Of a DNA stretch of 5,049 bases, positions 1 through 5,000 are shown piece by piece (the stretch's first letter is position 1; each line of letters opens with the position of its first letter). A program made the translations under genes and the position numbers. The stretch comes from Deltaproteobacteria bacterium. GTDB lineage: Bacteria > Desulfobacterota > Desulfarculia > Adiutricales > Adiutricaceae. The notes below the pieces were generated by a model that searched no databases, was not told the DNA's origin, and was given only the letters and a program-made list of their open reading frames with translations. The DNA is taken from NCBI GenBank assembly GCA_031269135.1, contig JAISZP010000117.1, forward strand, positions 1-5,049. The letters run 5' to 3'.

Positions 1-81
1 GGCGCTGAAGTTTTCTTCCAAGAATATGTCGAGCTGATCGCATTTGCTTGCGTTTTAATTGCATCTGCTTTAATTGATTGA
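1..81 (+). CDS. Possible 3' end of an unidentified upstream gene
   Basis: Frame 1 is open from the window edge for 26 codons and stops at TGA 79-81. The peptide begins GAEVFFQEYVEL and then becomes strongly hydrophobic (IAFACVLIASALID), which could be a C-terminal membrane segment. I do not recognise the family. The hydrophobic part is encoded by an imperfect T-rich direct repeat (gcatttgcttgcgttttaatt at 40-60, then gcatctgctttaatt at 61-75). This means the open frame could be chance in low-complexity DNA rather than a real gene end. An open run of this length is not statistically rare. The other two forward frames are closed within the first 36 bases. Confidence 0.3.
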   Translation, partial: GAEVFFQEYVELIAFACVLIASALID

Positions 82-107
82 TTTTATTTACGCTTTTTAT
101 TTATAGT
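78..107 (+). promoter_or_regulatory. Candidate sigma70-type promoter for ybeY
   Basis: TTGATT at 78-83 (4 of 6 matches to the -35 consensus) and TATAGT at 102-107 (5 of 6 to the -10) are separated by 18 bp. A start near 114 would give a leader of about 230 nt that contains both tandem-repeat blocks before the ybeY start codon. The region is AT-rich, so chance matches are easy. The -35 overlaps the possible stop codon of the upstream frame. Confidence 0.3.
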
Positions 108-117
108 ATTGATTAAC

Positions 118-203
118 CTATCTACGCTTTTTGTCTATCTACGCTTTTTGTCTATCGACGCCTTTGGTCTATCGACGCCTTTTTGTCTAGCGACGCCTTC
201 GCT
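118..203 (+). repeat. 17-bp tandem repeat, five degenerate copies
   Basis: Five head-to-tail units lie at 118-134, 135-151, 152-168, 169-186 and 187-203. The first two are identical (ctatctacgctttttgt). Units three to five change to ctatcgacgcc followed by a T/G-rich end; the fourth has one extra T and the fifth is the most diverged. A weaker relative (tttacgctttttat) lies just upstream at 87-100. The gradient from identical to diverged copies looks like replication slippage followed by decay. The block lies in the presumed leader of ybeY. Confidence 0.85.
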
Positions 204-215
204 TCTTGCCCATAG

Positions 216-276
216 TTCTTTGTTCTTTGGACTTTGTTCTTTTCTTTGTTCTTTGGACTTTTCTTTGTTCTTTGGA
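216..276 (+). repeat. 16-bp T-rich repeat, three perfect copies
   Basis: The 16-mer ttctttgttctttgga occurs exactly at 216-231, 242-257 and 261-276. The first two copies share a further ACTT, giving 19 identical bases. Start-to-start spacing is 26 and then 19 bp, so the array is irregular. It follows the 17-bp array after a 12-bp gap and is unrelated to it in sequence. The + strand is almost free of A here, so a transcript would be an unstructured U-rich leader. Confidence 0.85.
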
Positions 277-278
277 AA

Positions 279-292
279 AGGCCGATCGGCCT
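279..292 (+). promoter_or_regulatory. 14-bp perfect palindrome in the ybeY leader
   Basis: AGGCCGATCGGCCT is self-complementary over all 14 bases. It could be an operator half-pair without a spacer, or a small RNA hairpin (AGGCC stem with a GATC loop). It lies 53 bp before the preferred ybeY start and just upstream of an alternative ATG at 301. No T-run follows, so it is not a terminator. Function is unknown. Confidence 0.4.
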
Positions 293-336
293 CGCTCATC
301 ATGAATCCGTCAGGGCAAAAAACTCCGAATGCTTGC

Positions 337-340
337 AAGG
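337..340 (+). promoter_or_regulatory. Ribosome binding site deciding the ybeY start
   Basis: AAGG lies five bases before ATG 346. The competing ATG at 301 has only a purine stretch (GGAAAAGG) about 20 bases upstream, which is too far. This supports 346 as the start, although the site itself is short. Confidence 0.5.
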
Positions 341-345
341 TCGCA

Positions 346-780
346 ATGCCTGTTTCTCTCGTAGACGACCAAGAGCTCTTAGCCGTAAACCAGTTGAAAG
401 TCAAACGTAGGCTCGGCAAAGCTCTTAAAAATCTTGGACGCCCCCAGGCCCATATATCGATCCTTTTCACCACGGACGAAGGCATCAAAACCTTAAACAG
501 AGATTTTCGCGGCATCGACAAGAGCACCAACGTATTGGCCTTTCCAGACACCGATGAGGCTATAGGCCAAGCCCAGCACCTTGGCGATCTGGCCCTTTCG
601 ACCGAAACAATCGTTCGTGAAGCCGCCGAGTCTCAATGCGATCCCGAATGGATGATGTATTTTTACCTTACTCACGGCCTTCTACACTTAGTCGGTCACG
701 ACCACGAGCTTGGACCTCGGCAGGATAAGGCCCAACAAGCTGAGACCGAAAGGCTGATGGAGCTTATTTACCGTAAATAA
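346..780 (+). CDS. ybeY: Endoribonuclease YbeY (16S rRNA maturation / ribosome quality control)
   Basis: This encodes a 144-aa YbeY/UPF0054 metalloprotein. YbeY is a single-strand endoribonuclease of the cytoplasm, involved in 16S rRNA 3'-end maturation and 70S quality control. The zinc site H-x3-H-x5-H is intact at residues 110, 114 and 120 (HGLLHLVGHDH). The conserved segment RGIDKSTNVLAFP starts at residue 55, matching RGKDKPTNVLSFP with its conserved Arg in the E. coli protein, and HLGDLALS (78-85) is the usual central strand. I prefer ATG 346 because the resulting N-terminus (MPVSLVDDQ) fits the family, the length is close to the usual 150 or so residues, and an AAGG site lies in front. 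ATG 301 would add 15 residues (159 aa) and is possible. An upstream TTG at 109 would add a tail encoded by the tandem repeats and is rejected. The C-terminus is short and basic (ELIYRK), with no other domain attached. Confidence 0.93.
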   Translation: MPVSLVDDQELLAVNQLKVKRRLGKALKNLGRPQAHISILFTTDEGIKTLNRDFRGIDKSTNVLAFPDTDEAIGQAQHLGDLALSTETIVREAAESQCDPEWMMYFYLTHGLLHLVGHDHELGPRQDKAQQAETERLMELIYRK

Positions 781-952
781 TCAATTGCTTTTTTTAACGC
801 GTCTCTATTCCATAGCTCGGTTTTAATCTTTACTTAGGCCCATTGTTGAACGACTAAACCGCGACGATTCTTGACGCGCCTTCGCGTTTCGAGCAGCGCC
901 TTAATAAAATCAATGACCAGGCGCTCATCAATCCAAGTTCGAGAGGGTTTTT

Positions 953-2224
953 ATGAAAAATGTTCTCGCTTTAATCATGGCCGGAGGAAAAGGCGAACGG
1001 CTGATGCCTCTTACCAAATCCCGCTCAAAGCCGGCTATTCCCTTCGGCGGAATTTATCTTTTGGCCGATCTGTCTCTTTCAAACTGCATAAACTCTGAGG
1101 TTTATCGCATCCTGGTCTTGCCTCAATACAAATCTCAGACCCTGATCCAACACTTGGAAAGCGGCTGGAACATCTTCAGTCAACCTCTGGGTCACTTTCT
1201 TCGCATCGTTCCGCCTCAGATGATGACGGGAGACAAATGGTACCAAGGAACGGCGGACTCCATCCGCCAGAATCTGGAGATGATCGAGGAGGAAAATCCC
1301 TCCCATCTGCTGATTCTTTCGGCCGATCACGTCTACAAGATGAATTATGCGGCCTTTAAACGTTATCACGATGAAAACAAGGCCGACGTCACCATCGCCG
1401 TCATCGAGACCGCCAAAGATCAAGCCAGCGAGTACGGGGTATTGCAGGTCGATCCAAGCTTCAGGGTCTGCGGTTTTCAGGAAAAACCCAAAAATCCTTC
1501 CCCTATCCCCGGCAACAAGGATCTTTGTCTGGTCTCGATGGGAATCTACCTATTTTCAGCCGATGTTCTGCTGGATCTGTTGAAAAAAGACGATCGCCCC
1601 GACTTCGGGAAAGATATCCTGCCCAGCATCCTTAAGTCTCATAAAGTCATGGCCTATCCTTACCGCCGGGAAAACAAAATCGAAGAGGTGGTCTTTTTCA
1701 CCGATGAAGAAGGGAGCCGGGCCAAAAAGCCGGTGGAGGTCGCCCCCGACTCGGGCTACTGGCGCGACGTCGGAAACCTCGACGCCTATTGGAACGCCAA
1801 TATGGACTTATGCGGCCTGGCGCCTTACTTCAACCTCTACGGCGTCCGCTGGCCAATGAGGACGAATCAGCGTCAGTTTCCTCCGGTTAAGACGCTATCG
1901 GTGACCGAACCCAACGGAGAGACCCTCCACGGTCAGGCCAAAGATTCGCTCGTTTCCCCGGGCTGCGTAATCGGCGGGGGTATGGTCAGAAACAGCGTTT
2001 TATCCTACAATGTCTCAGTGCACCGCGGCGCCGAAATCGACGAATCGGTCATCATGGAAAACGTCGATGTCGGACGTTTCAGCAAGATCAAAAAAGCCAT
2101 CATCTCCGACGGAACCAAGATCCCGTCGAATACGGTCATCGGCTTCGACCCCAAAACCGACCGCAAAAAATACGCCGTCACGCCTAGGGGAATCGTGGTG
2201 GTCACTAAAGAAAATTTCAAGTGA
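953..2224 (+). CDS. glgC: Glucose-1-phosphate adenylyltransferase (ADP-glucose pyrophosphorylase)
   Basis: This 423-aa cytosolic enzyme makes ADP-glucose and pyrophosphate from ATP and glucose-1-phosphate, the regulated first step of glycogen synthesis. Visible motifs, in order: nucleotide loop LIMAGGKGERLMPLT (7-21); GTADSIRQN (99-107); SADHVYK (123-129), whose Asp125 matches catalytic Asp142 of E. coli; FQEKP (175-179), whose Lys178 matches the glucose-1-phosphate-binding Lys195; SMGIY (195-199); DFGKDILP (217-224); YWRDVG (269-274). The C-terminal part (from about 330) is the left-handed beta-helix typical of GlgC, ending GIVVVTKENF. The length is normal. GAGAGGG at 941-947 lies five bases before the ATG. 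Oddities: the loop usually reading FGGKFRIIDF is FGGIYLLADL (31-40), the E. coli activator Lys39 position is Ser23, and a charged insertion of about 19 residues beyond the E. coli length precedes YWRDVG (within 238-268). No other glg gene is in the window. Confidence 0.95.
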   Translation: MKNVLALIMAGGKGERLMPLTKSRSKPAIPFGGIYLLADLSLSNCINSEVYRILVLPQYKSQTLIQHLESGWNIFSQPLGHFLRIVPPQMMTGDKWYQGTADSIRQNLEMIEEENPSHLLILSADHVYKMNYAAFKRYHDENKADVTIAVIETAKDQASEYGVLQVDPSFRVCGFQEKPKNPSPIPGNKDLCLVSMGIYLFSADVLLDLLKKDDRPDFGKDILPSILKSHKVMAYPYRRENKIEEVVFFTDEEGSRAKKPVEVAPDSGYWRDVGNLDAYWNANMDLCGLAPYFNLYGVRWPMRTNQRQFPPVKTLSVTEPNGETLHGQAKDSLVSPGCVIGGGMVRNSVLSYNVSVHRGAEIDESVIMENVDVGRFSKIKKAIISDGTKIPSNTVIGFDPKTDRKKYAVTPRGIVVVTKENFK

Positions 2225-2240
2225 CGTTAAGCTGATCAGT

Positions 2241-2325
2241 CGTTAAATTCCAAAGGTCAAATTCCAGCGCTTAAATTCCAGTGCTTGACATCCAGCGCTT
2301 AAATTTCGCGGTCGAATTCCATCAG
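2241..2325 (+). repeat. Degenerate 12-15-bp tandem repeats between glgC and the ankyrin gene
   Basis: About six units of 12 to 15 bp run head to tail: 2241-2255, 2256-2267, 2268-2281 (cgcttaaattccag), 2282-2295 (tgcttgacatccag), 2296-2310 and 2311-2325. The shared core is roughly cgcttaaattccag. These units fill more than half of the 150-bp intergenic gap. They differ in sequence from the arrays before ybeY. Unit four happens to contain a perfect TTGACA, but no suitable -10 follows. Confidence 0.75.
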
Positions 2326-2363
2326 CTATTCATTTTAGCCCCCAATACACATTTCATCCTTGC

Positions 2364-2368
2364 AGAGG
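2364..2368 (+). promoter_or_regulatory. Ribosome binding site deciding the TTG start of the ankyrin gene
   Basis: AGAGG at 2364-2368 lies six bases before TTG 2375. It lies inside the reading frame that would begin at TTG 2360, so 2375 is the better start. The spacing and following T-run resemble the glgC site (GAGAGGG then T's). Confidence 0.6.
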
Positions 2369-2374
2369 TTTTTC

Positions 2375-3946
2375 TTGTCATCCTTTAAACTCGTCAAGTC
2401 ATTAGTCGCCTTCTTCCTCGTAGTTCTTCTAGCCGCTATTCCATTGGCTCAGGCCCAACAGACAAGCGAGGAACCTTCTTCTTCCGAACAAAGCGCGCCG
2501 AGCGGCGGCCCGGATGACGCCCAAATTCCGGATTCGCAGATTCCGGACAACCAGACTCCAGACGGCCAAATCGAACCAGAGACCGCCGATTCAAGCGCCG
2601 GGGCCGCTGGTCGGAATCCCGGCGACGACTGGCTGAACCTTTGCAAGAACGGCTCTAAAGAGGATATCGTAAATTCTCTAAAAGCCGGTTCCGACCCGAA
2701 TCATCAAGACCCAACGGGCCTTACTCCTCTGATGTCCGCCGCCGGCAACAACCCCGATGCTCAAGTCATAAAAGTTTTGATAGACGCCGGGGCAAATGTG
2801 GAAGCGGTCGAGAAAAATTTCGGCCTCAACGCCCTGATGTTCGCCGCGACTTTCAACACAAACCCTGAGATTATCGAAGTCTTGATTAAATCAGGCATAT
2901 CGCCGACCTATCAAAACTTTCAGGGAGGGACAGCCTTAGTCCAAGCCGCCACTGTCAACCCAAACCCTGATGTGACGGAAACCTTGGTTAAATTGGGGGC
3001 GCCTTTGGAGGCGACCGACTTTGCGGGGGCCACCGCTTTGATGCATGCCGCAGGCTACGGAAAAACCCCCGTCGTCAAACGCTTGATTTCCCTTGGCGCG
3101 AATATTAACGCCACTGATAAAGACGGCAACACCGCCCTTTTCTGGGCAGTCGCCTACAACCAAAACGCCGCAGCGACGTTGGAGTTGATAAAAAGCGGCG
3201 CCGACATCAACGCCAGAAATTCCAGACAAGAGACTCCGCTCATCATCTCCGCCCAAAACCCCAACCCAGAGGTCTTATCCACGCTGATTCAAGCCGGCGC
3301 CGACAAAGACCTGGTGGACGTCACGGGTTCAGGTCCCTTGCACCAAGCCGCGCTTGCCAATCCGGAACTGCAAGTCATCAAACGCCTCTTATCTTTGGGC
3401 TACGACATCAACGCCGTCACCCCCTCTGGGATCACCGTTTTAATGGCTGCAGCTTATAGTCAGACTGAGGCGGTGCGCTTTTTATTAATCCAAGGCGCCG
3501 ACCCCAACGCCAAAGATTTTCAGGGAAGGACGGCTCTTATGTACGCCGCCGGCAGGAACAATAATCCTATCGTCTTAAAGACTCTGATCAGCGCCGGGGC
3601 TGACGCTTCCATAAAAGACAACGAAGGTCTGACCGCCTACGATTACGCCACCAAAAACCGCAACCCGGCAGTCGCCGAGTATTTGAAGGACTTGACGCCA
3701 AATCGAGAGCAAAACGCGCAATCACAAGATACGCAAGCGGTAGATGCGCAGGCGCAAGACGCGCAAGCGCAAGACTCGCAAGCGGTAGATGCGCAGGCGC
3801 AAGACGCGCAAACAGTCGATGCGCAAGGAAATACTCAGCAGCCTACTTCCGACGACGAATCCGACGAGATTGAATCGGAAATCCCGCCAAACACATCTCT
3901 AAACCCGCCATCAGACGCAGCAGATGGTCCCAAAAGCGAGGAGTAA
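2375..3946 (+). CDS. Exported ankyrin-repeat protein with disordered repetitive tails
   Basis: This is a 523-aa protein with a TTG start. Residues 1-27 form a classic Sec signal peptide: Lys5 and Lys8, a hydrophobic core (VAFFLVVLLAAIPL) and an AQA cleavage site before Gln28. No lipobox Cys is present, so a soluble periplasmic or secreted protein is expected. Residues 28-83 are acidic, Ser/Pro-rich and contain a PD-x-Q pentapeptide repeat. Residues 84-440 hold about 11 ankyrin repeats of 32-35 residues with the usual G-x-T-x-L-M-x-A-A and L-x-x-x-G-A-x cores. Most have an Asn/Pro-rich helix-helix turn (NPNPDV, NPNPEV, NTNPEI, NNNPIV). The tail 445-486 is a Gln/Asp/Ala pentapeptide repeat, and the remainder is acidic. 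Ankyrin repeats bind other proteins, but the partner is unknown. The next gene begins on the base after this stop codon, so the two are co-translated and probably work together. There is no recognisable catalytic domain. Confidence 0.88.
   Translation: MSSFKLVKSLVAFFLVVLLAAIPLAQAQQTSEEPSSSEQSAPSGGPDDAQIPDSQIPDNQTPDGQIEPETADSSAGAAGRNPGDDWLNLCKNGSKEDIVNSLKAGSDPNHQDPTGLTPLMSAAGNNPDAQVIKVLIDAGANVEAVEKNFGLNALMFAATFNTNPEIIEVLIKSGISPTYQNFQGGTALVQAATVNPNPDVTETLVKLGAPLEATDFAGATALMHAAGYGKTPVVKRLISLGANINATDKDGNTALFWAVAYNQNAAATLELIKSGADINARNSRQETPLIISAQNPNPEVLSTLIQAGADKDLVDVTGSGPLHQAALANPELQVIKRLLSLGYDINAVTPSGITVLMAAAYSQTEAVRFLLIQGADPNAKDFQGRTALMYAAGRNNNPIVLKTLISAGADASIKDNEGLTAYDYATKNRNPAVAEYLKDLTPNREQNAQSQDTQAVDAQAQDAQAQDSQAVDAQAQDAQTVDAQGNTQQPTSDDESDEIESEIPPNTSLNPPSDAADGPKSEE
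2525..2569 (+). repeat. 15-bp coding repeat (PD-x-Q pentapeptides)
   Basis: Three 15-bp units at 2525-2539 (attccggattcgcag), 2540-2554 (attccggacaaccag) and 2555-2569 (actccagacggccaa) encode IPDSQ, IPDNQ and TPDGQ in the linker between signal peptide and ankyrin domain. The unit is in frame, so copy-number change would alter linker length without a frameshift. Confidence 0.8.
3732..3811 (+). repeat. Perfect 35-bp direct repeat, 45-bp period, in the ankyrin C-terminal tail
   Basis: Positions 3732-3766 and 3777-3811 are identical over 35 bases, with a 10-bp spacer, giving a 45-bp period. This period is three times a 15-bp subunit (for example gacgcgcaagcgcaa) that encodes xxDAQ pentapeptides such as QAVDAQ and QAQDAQ. 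The period is a multiple of three, so slippage would change tail length and keep the frame. Exact identity suggests a recent duplication. Confidence 0.9.
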
Positions 3947-4789
3947 ATGCGATCGGCAAAGACTGCAGGTTTAGTCATCGGCCTAATCATTGGCCTTATC
4001 GTCGGCTTTAGCGCTCATCCGACAGCCCTTAAAGCCGCCTCCCAGTTTCAAGTACAGGGGGAGTTGTCGTTCAGCGGCGAAAAAGTGGAACTGGACCGCC
4101 CGGAGGTCTTTGAGAGTCTGGATCAGGAACTTCTGCTTCTATCGGAAGCCAAATCCAGGGTCTGGTTGACTTTAAGACGCTCGGAGCGTTATCTGCCTAT
4201 AATTGAAGCAGCTTTAAGAGACAAAAAAATTCCTCAAGATTTTAAATTCGTCCCGCTGGCCGTCACTAATCTTGCCCCTGATTACCGCTCAGGGCAACGG
4301 CGGGGGTTATGGCGCTTTACGGAATCAGAGGCTCTGGCTCTGGGGCTGACGATCAATAAACAAGTGGATGAGCGCTTGGACCCCACCGCCTCCAGCGCAG
4401 CCGCCGCCGCTCGCTTGAGTTCCTTAAAGAAGACTTACGGCGCCTGGACTATGGCTCTGGCCGCCTTCATCAATGAAAGCGACGTAATCGAAGCCCAAAG
4501 AATCGGCGAGTCGACTGATTACTATAGCCTGTACTTTTCCGAGACTGTCGAAAAAGCCGTCAGTTTAGTGCTGGCCGGGAAAATCCTCTATTCAAACCCG
4601 GAAGACTTCGGCTACAACCGCTCTAAAGGTTGGCCGATATTGGCTTTCAGCAGAAAAAAATTAGACGCCGACCAGAGCATGACAAGTCTGGCTAAAGAAT
4701 ATAGTTTAGACATCAAGACTTTCAAGGATATGAACCTTCACATCTTAGGGGATACCGCTCCCAGCGGCAGCACCATCAACACGCCGTAG
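3947..4789 (+). CDS. Exported SLT-like (lytic transglycosylase fold) protein, probably catalytically inactive
   Basis: This is a 280-aa protein. Its ATG directly follows the ankyrin TAA (3944-3946), and GAGGAG at 3938-3943 lies inside the upstream gene, so translation is coupled. Residues 1-23 are a hydrophobic export signal or N-terminal anchor (LVIGLIIGLIVGF); no clean cleavage site is seen, so it may stay membrane-anchored. Residues about 80-225 match the SLT/MltD-type domain: YLPIIEAALRDKKIPQDFKFVPLA, GLWRF (120-124), LGLTINKQVDERLDP (132-146), YGAWTMALAAF (164-174), and SETVEKAV...NPEDFGY at the end. In active relatives the segment reads like A-E-S before a GLWQF motif. Here the catalytic Glu aligns with Val106 (gtc at 4262-4264), the following Ser is Thr107, and the usual AAYN is AAFI (172-175). 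Residues 240-280 (SLAKEYSLDIKTFKDMN) resemble a degenerate LysM-like peptidoglycan-binding segment. A periplasmic glycan-binding or scaffolding role is inferred. The alternative is an enzyme using a different residue. Confidence 0.82.
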   Translation: MRSAKTAGLVIGLIIGLIVGFSAHPTALKAASQFQVQGELSFSGEKVELDRPEVFESLDQELLLLSEAKSRVWLTLRRSERYLPIIEAALRDKKIPQDFKFVPLAVTNLAPDYRSGQRRGLWRFTESEALALGLTINKQVDERLDPTASSAAAAARLSSLKKTYGAWTMALAAFINESDVIEAQRIGESTDYYSLYFSETVEKAVSLVLAGKILYSNPEDFGYNRSKGWPILAFSRKKLDADQSMTSLAKEYSLDIKTFKDMNLHILGDTAPSGSTINTP

Positions 4790-4830
4790 CGACAGGGAGG
4801 CAAGCGCCCACAGGCTTGTCATACCGGAAG

Positions 4831-4865
4831 CCGGAAAAGCAGTCCAAAATCAAGCCGCTTTTCGG
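4831..4865 (+). other. Inverted repeat in the 3' region after the SLT-like gene
   Basis: CCGGAAAAGC (4831-4840) can pair with GCTTTTCGG (4857-4865): six perfect pairs AAAAGC/GCTTTT plus CCG/CGG with one bulged G. The loop is 16 nt. No T-run follows (tcacg), so it is not a standard terminator. It could protect an mRNA 3' end or be chance. Confidence 0.3.
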
Positions 4866-4879
4866 TCACGCATTTTAAA

Positions 4880-4920
4880 GGTATGATTTGACCCGTTTAC
4901 AGGCGGCAATACCGTCAAAT
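4880..4920 (+). other. Two interleaved inverted repeats (mutually exclusive hairpins or pseudoknot)
   Basis: GGTAT (4880-4884) is complementary to ATACC (4909-4913), and ATTTGAC (4886-4892) to GTCAAAT (4914-4920). The arms alternate (A, B, A', B'), so the stems either exclude each other or form a knotted fold. Within the second stem, CCG (4893-4895) can also pair with CGG (4904-4906). The 7-bp stem is the stronger one. Function is unknown, and chance remains possible for arms this short. Confidence 0.3.
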
Positions 4921-4971
4921 AATGGAAACAACGACAAAAATGAAATCAAAATAAATGAAATATCGAACTAA
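4888..4971 (+). CDS. Possible small ORF (27 aa, TTG start)
   Basis: An AAAGG at 4877-4881 lies six bases before TTG 4888. The frame runs 27 codons to TAA 4969-4971 and gives a polar peptide (starts MTRLQAAIPSNNG, ends NEIKINEISN). The stop codon falls within the left arm of the terminator hairpin, a placement expected for a short transcribed gene. I recognise no family. The start is a weak codon, the segment overlaps the inverted repeats, and its A-rich composition makes a short open frame likely by chance. Confidence 0.15.
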   Translation: MTRLQAAIPSNNGNNDKNEIKINEISN

Positions 4972-5000
4972 AAACCTCCCTATTACAGGAGGTTTTAGTT
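4966..5000 (+). terminator. Intrinsic terminator, probably bidirectional
   Basis: AAAACCTCC (4971-4979) pairs perfectly with GGAGGTTTT (4988-4996) around an 8-nt loop (CTATTACA). Four more pairs (AACT 4966-4969 with AGTT 4997-5000) extend the stem past a single bulged A at 4970. The right arm and following bases are T-rich (TTTTAGTTT), and the left arm gives TTTTTAGTT on the other strand. It would therefore stop transcription from both directions. It lies 176 bp past the SLT-like stop codon and would end the ankyrin/SLT transcript. A further T7 run at 5020-5026 has no strong stem in front. Confidence 0.75.

Noticed and set aside
118..276. CRISPR array
   Set aside because: Units are contiguous or irregularly spaced with no unique spacers of constant length, and no cas gene is present.
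109..345. N-terminal extension of YbeY from TTG 109 (or ATG 301)
   Set aside because: The extension from 109 is encoded by the T-rich tandem repeats, gives a meaningless Phe/Leu/Ser-rich sequence, and makes the protein far longer than the family. ATG 301 remains possible but lacks a well-placed ribosome site.
135..551. 138-codon open frame on the minus strand
   Set aside because: It lies opposite ybeY and the repeats. Its Lys/Glu-rich end is just the complement of the T-rich repeats, and it matches no family I know.
764..795. Hairpin TTATTTA-CCG-TAAATAA followed by a T7 run as terminator of ybeY
   Set aside because: The stem is all A/T with a 3-nt loop, overlaps the stop codon, and the T-run starts eight bases later. 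It is too weak to call.
871..910. Promoter for glgC with TTGACG at 871-876 and TAATAA at 902-907
   Set aside because: The spacing is 25 bp, too long for a sigma70 promoter.
871..1098. 75-codon + strand frame overlapping the glgC start
   Set aside because: It overlaps glgC out of frame, is basic and low in family-like features, while glgC has clear motifs and a good ribosome site.
1079..1423. 114-codon minus-strand frame inside glgC
   Set aside because: It is antisense to conserved GlgC codons and looks like a shadow of that coding sequence.
2285..2313. Promoter with perfect TTGACA at 2285-2290
   Set aside because: No -10-like hexamer lies 16-18 bp downstream (the sequence there is GC-rich), and the TTGACA is one variant unit of the local repeat.
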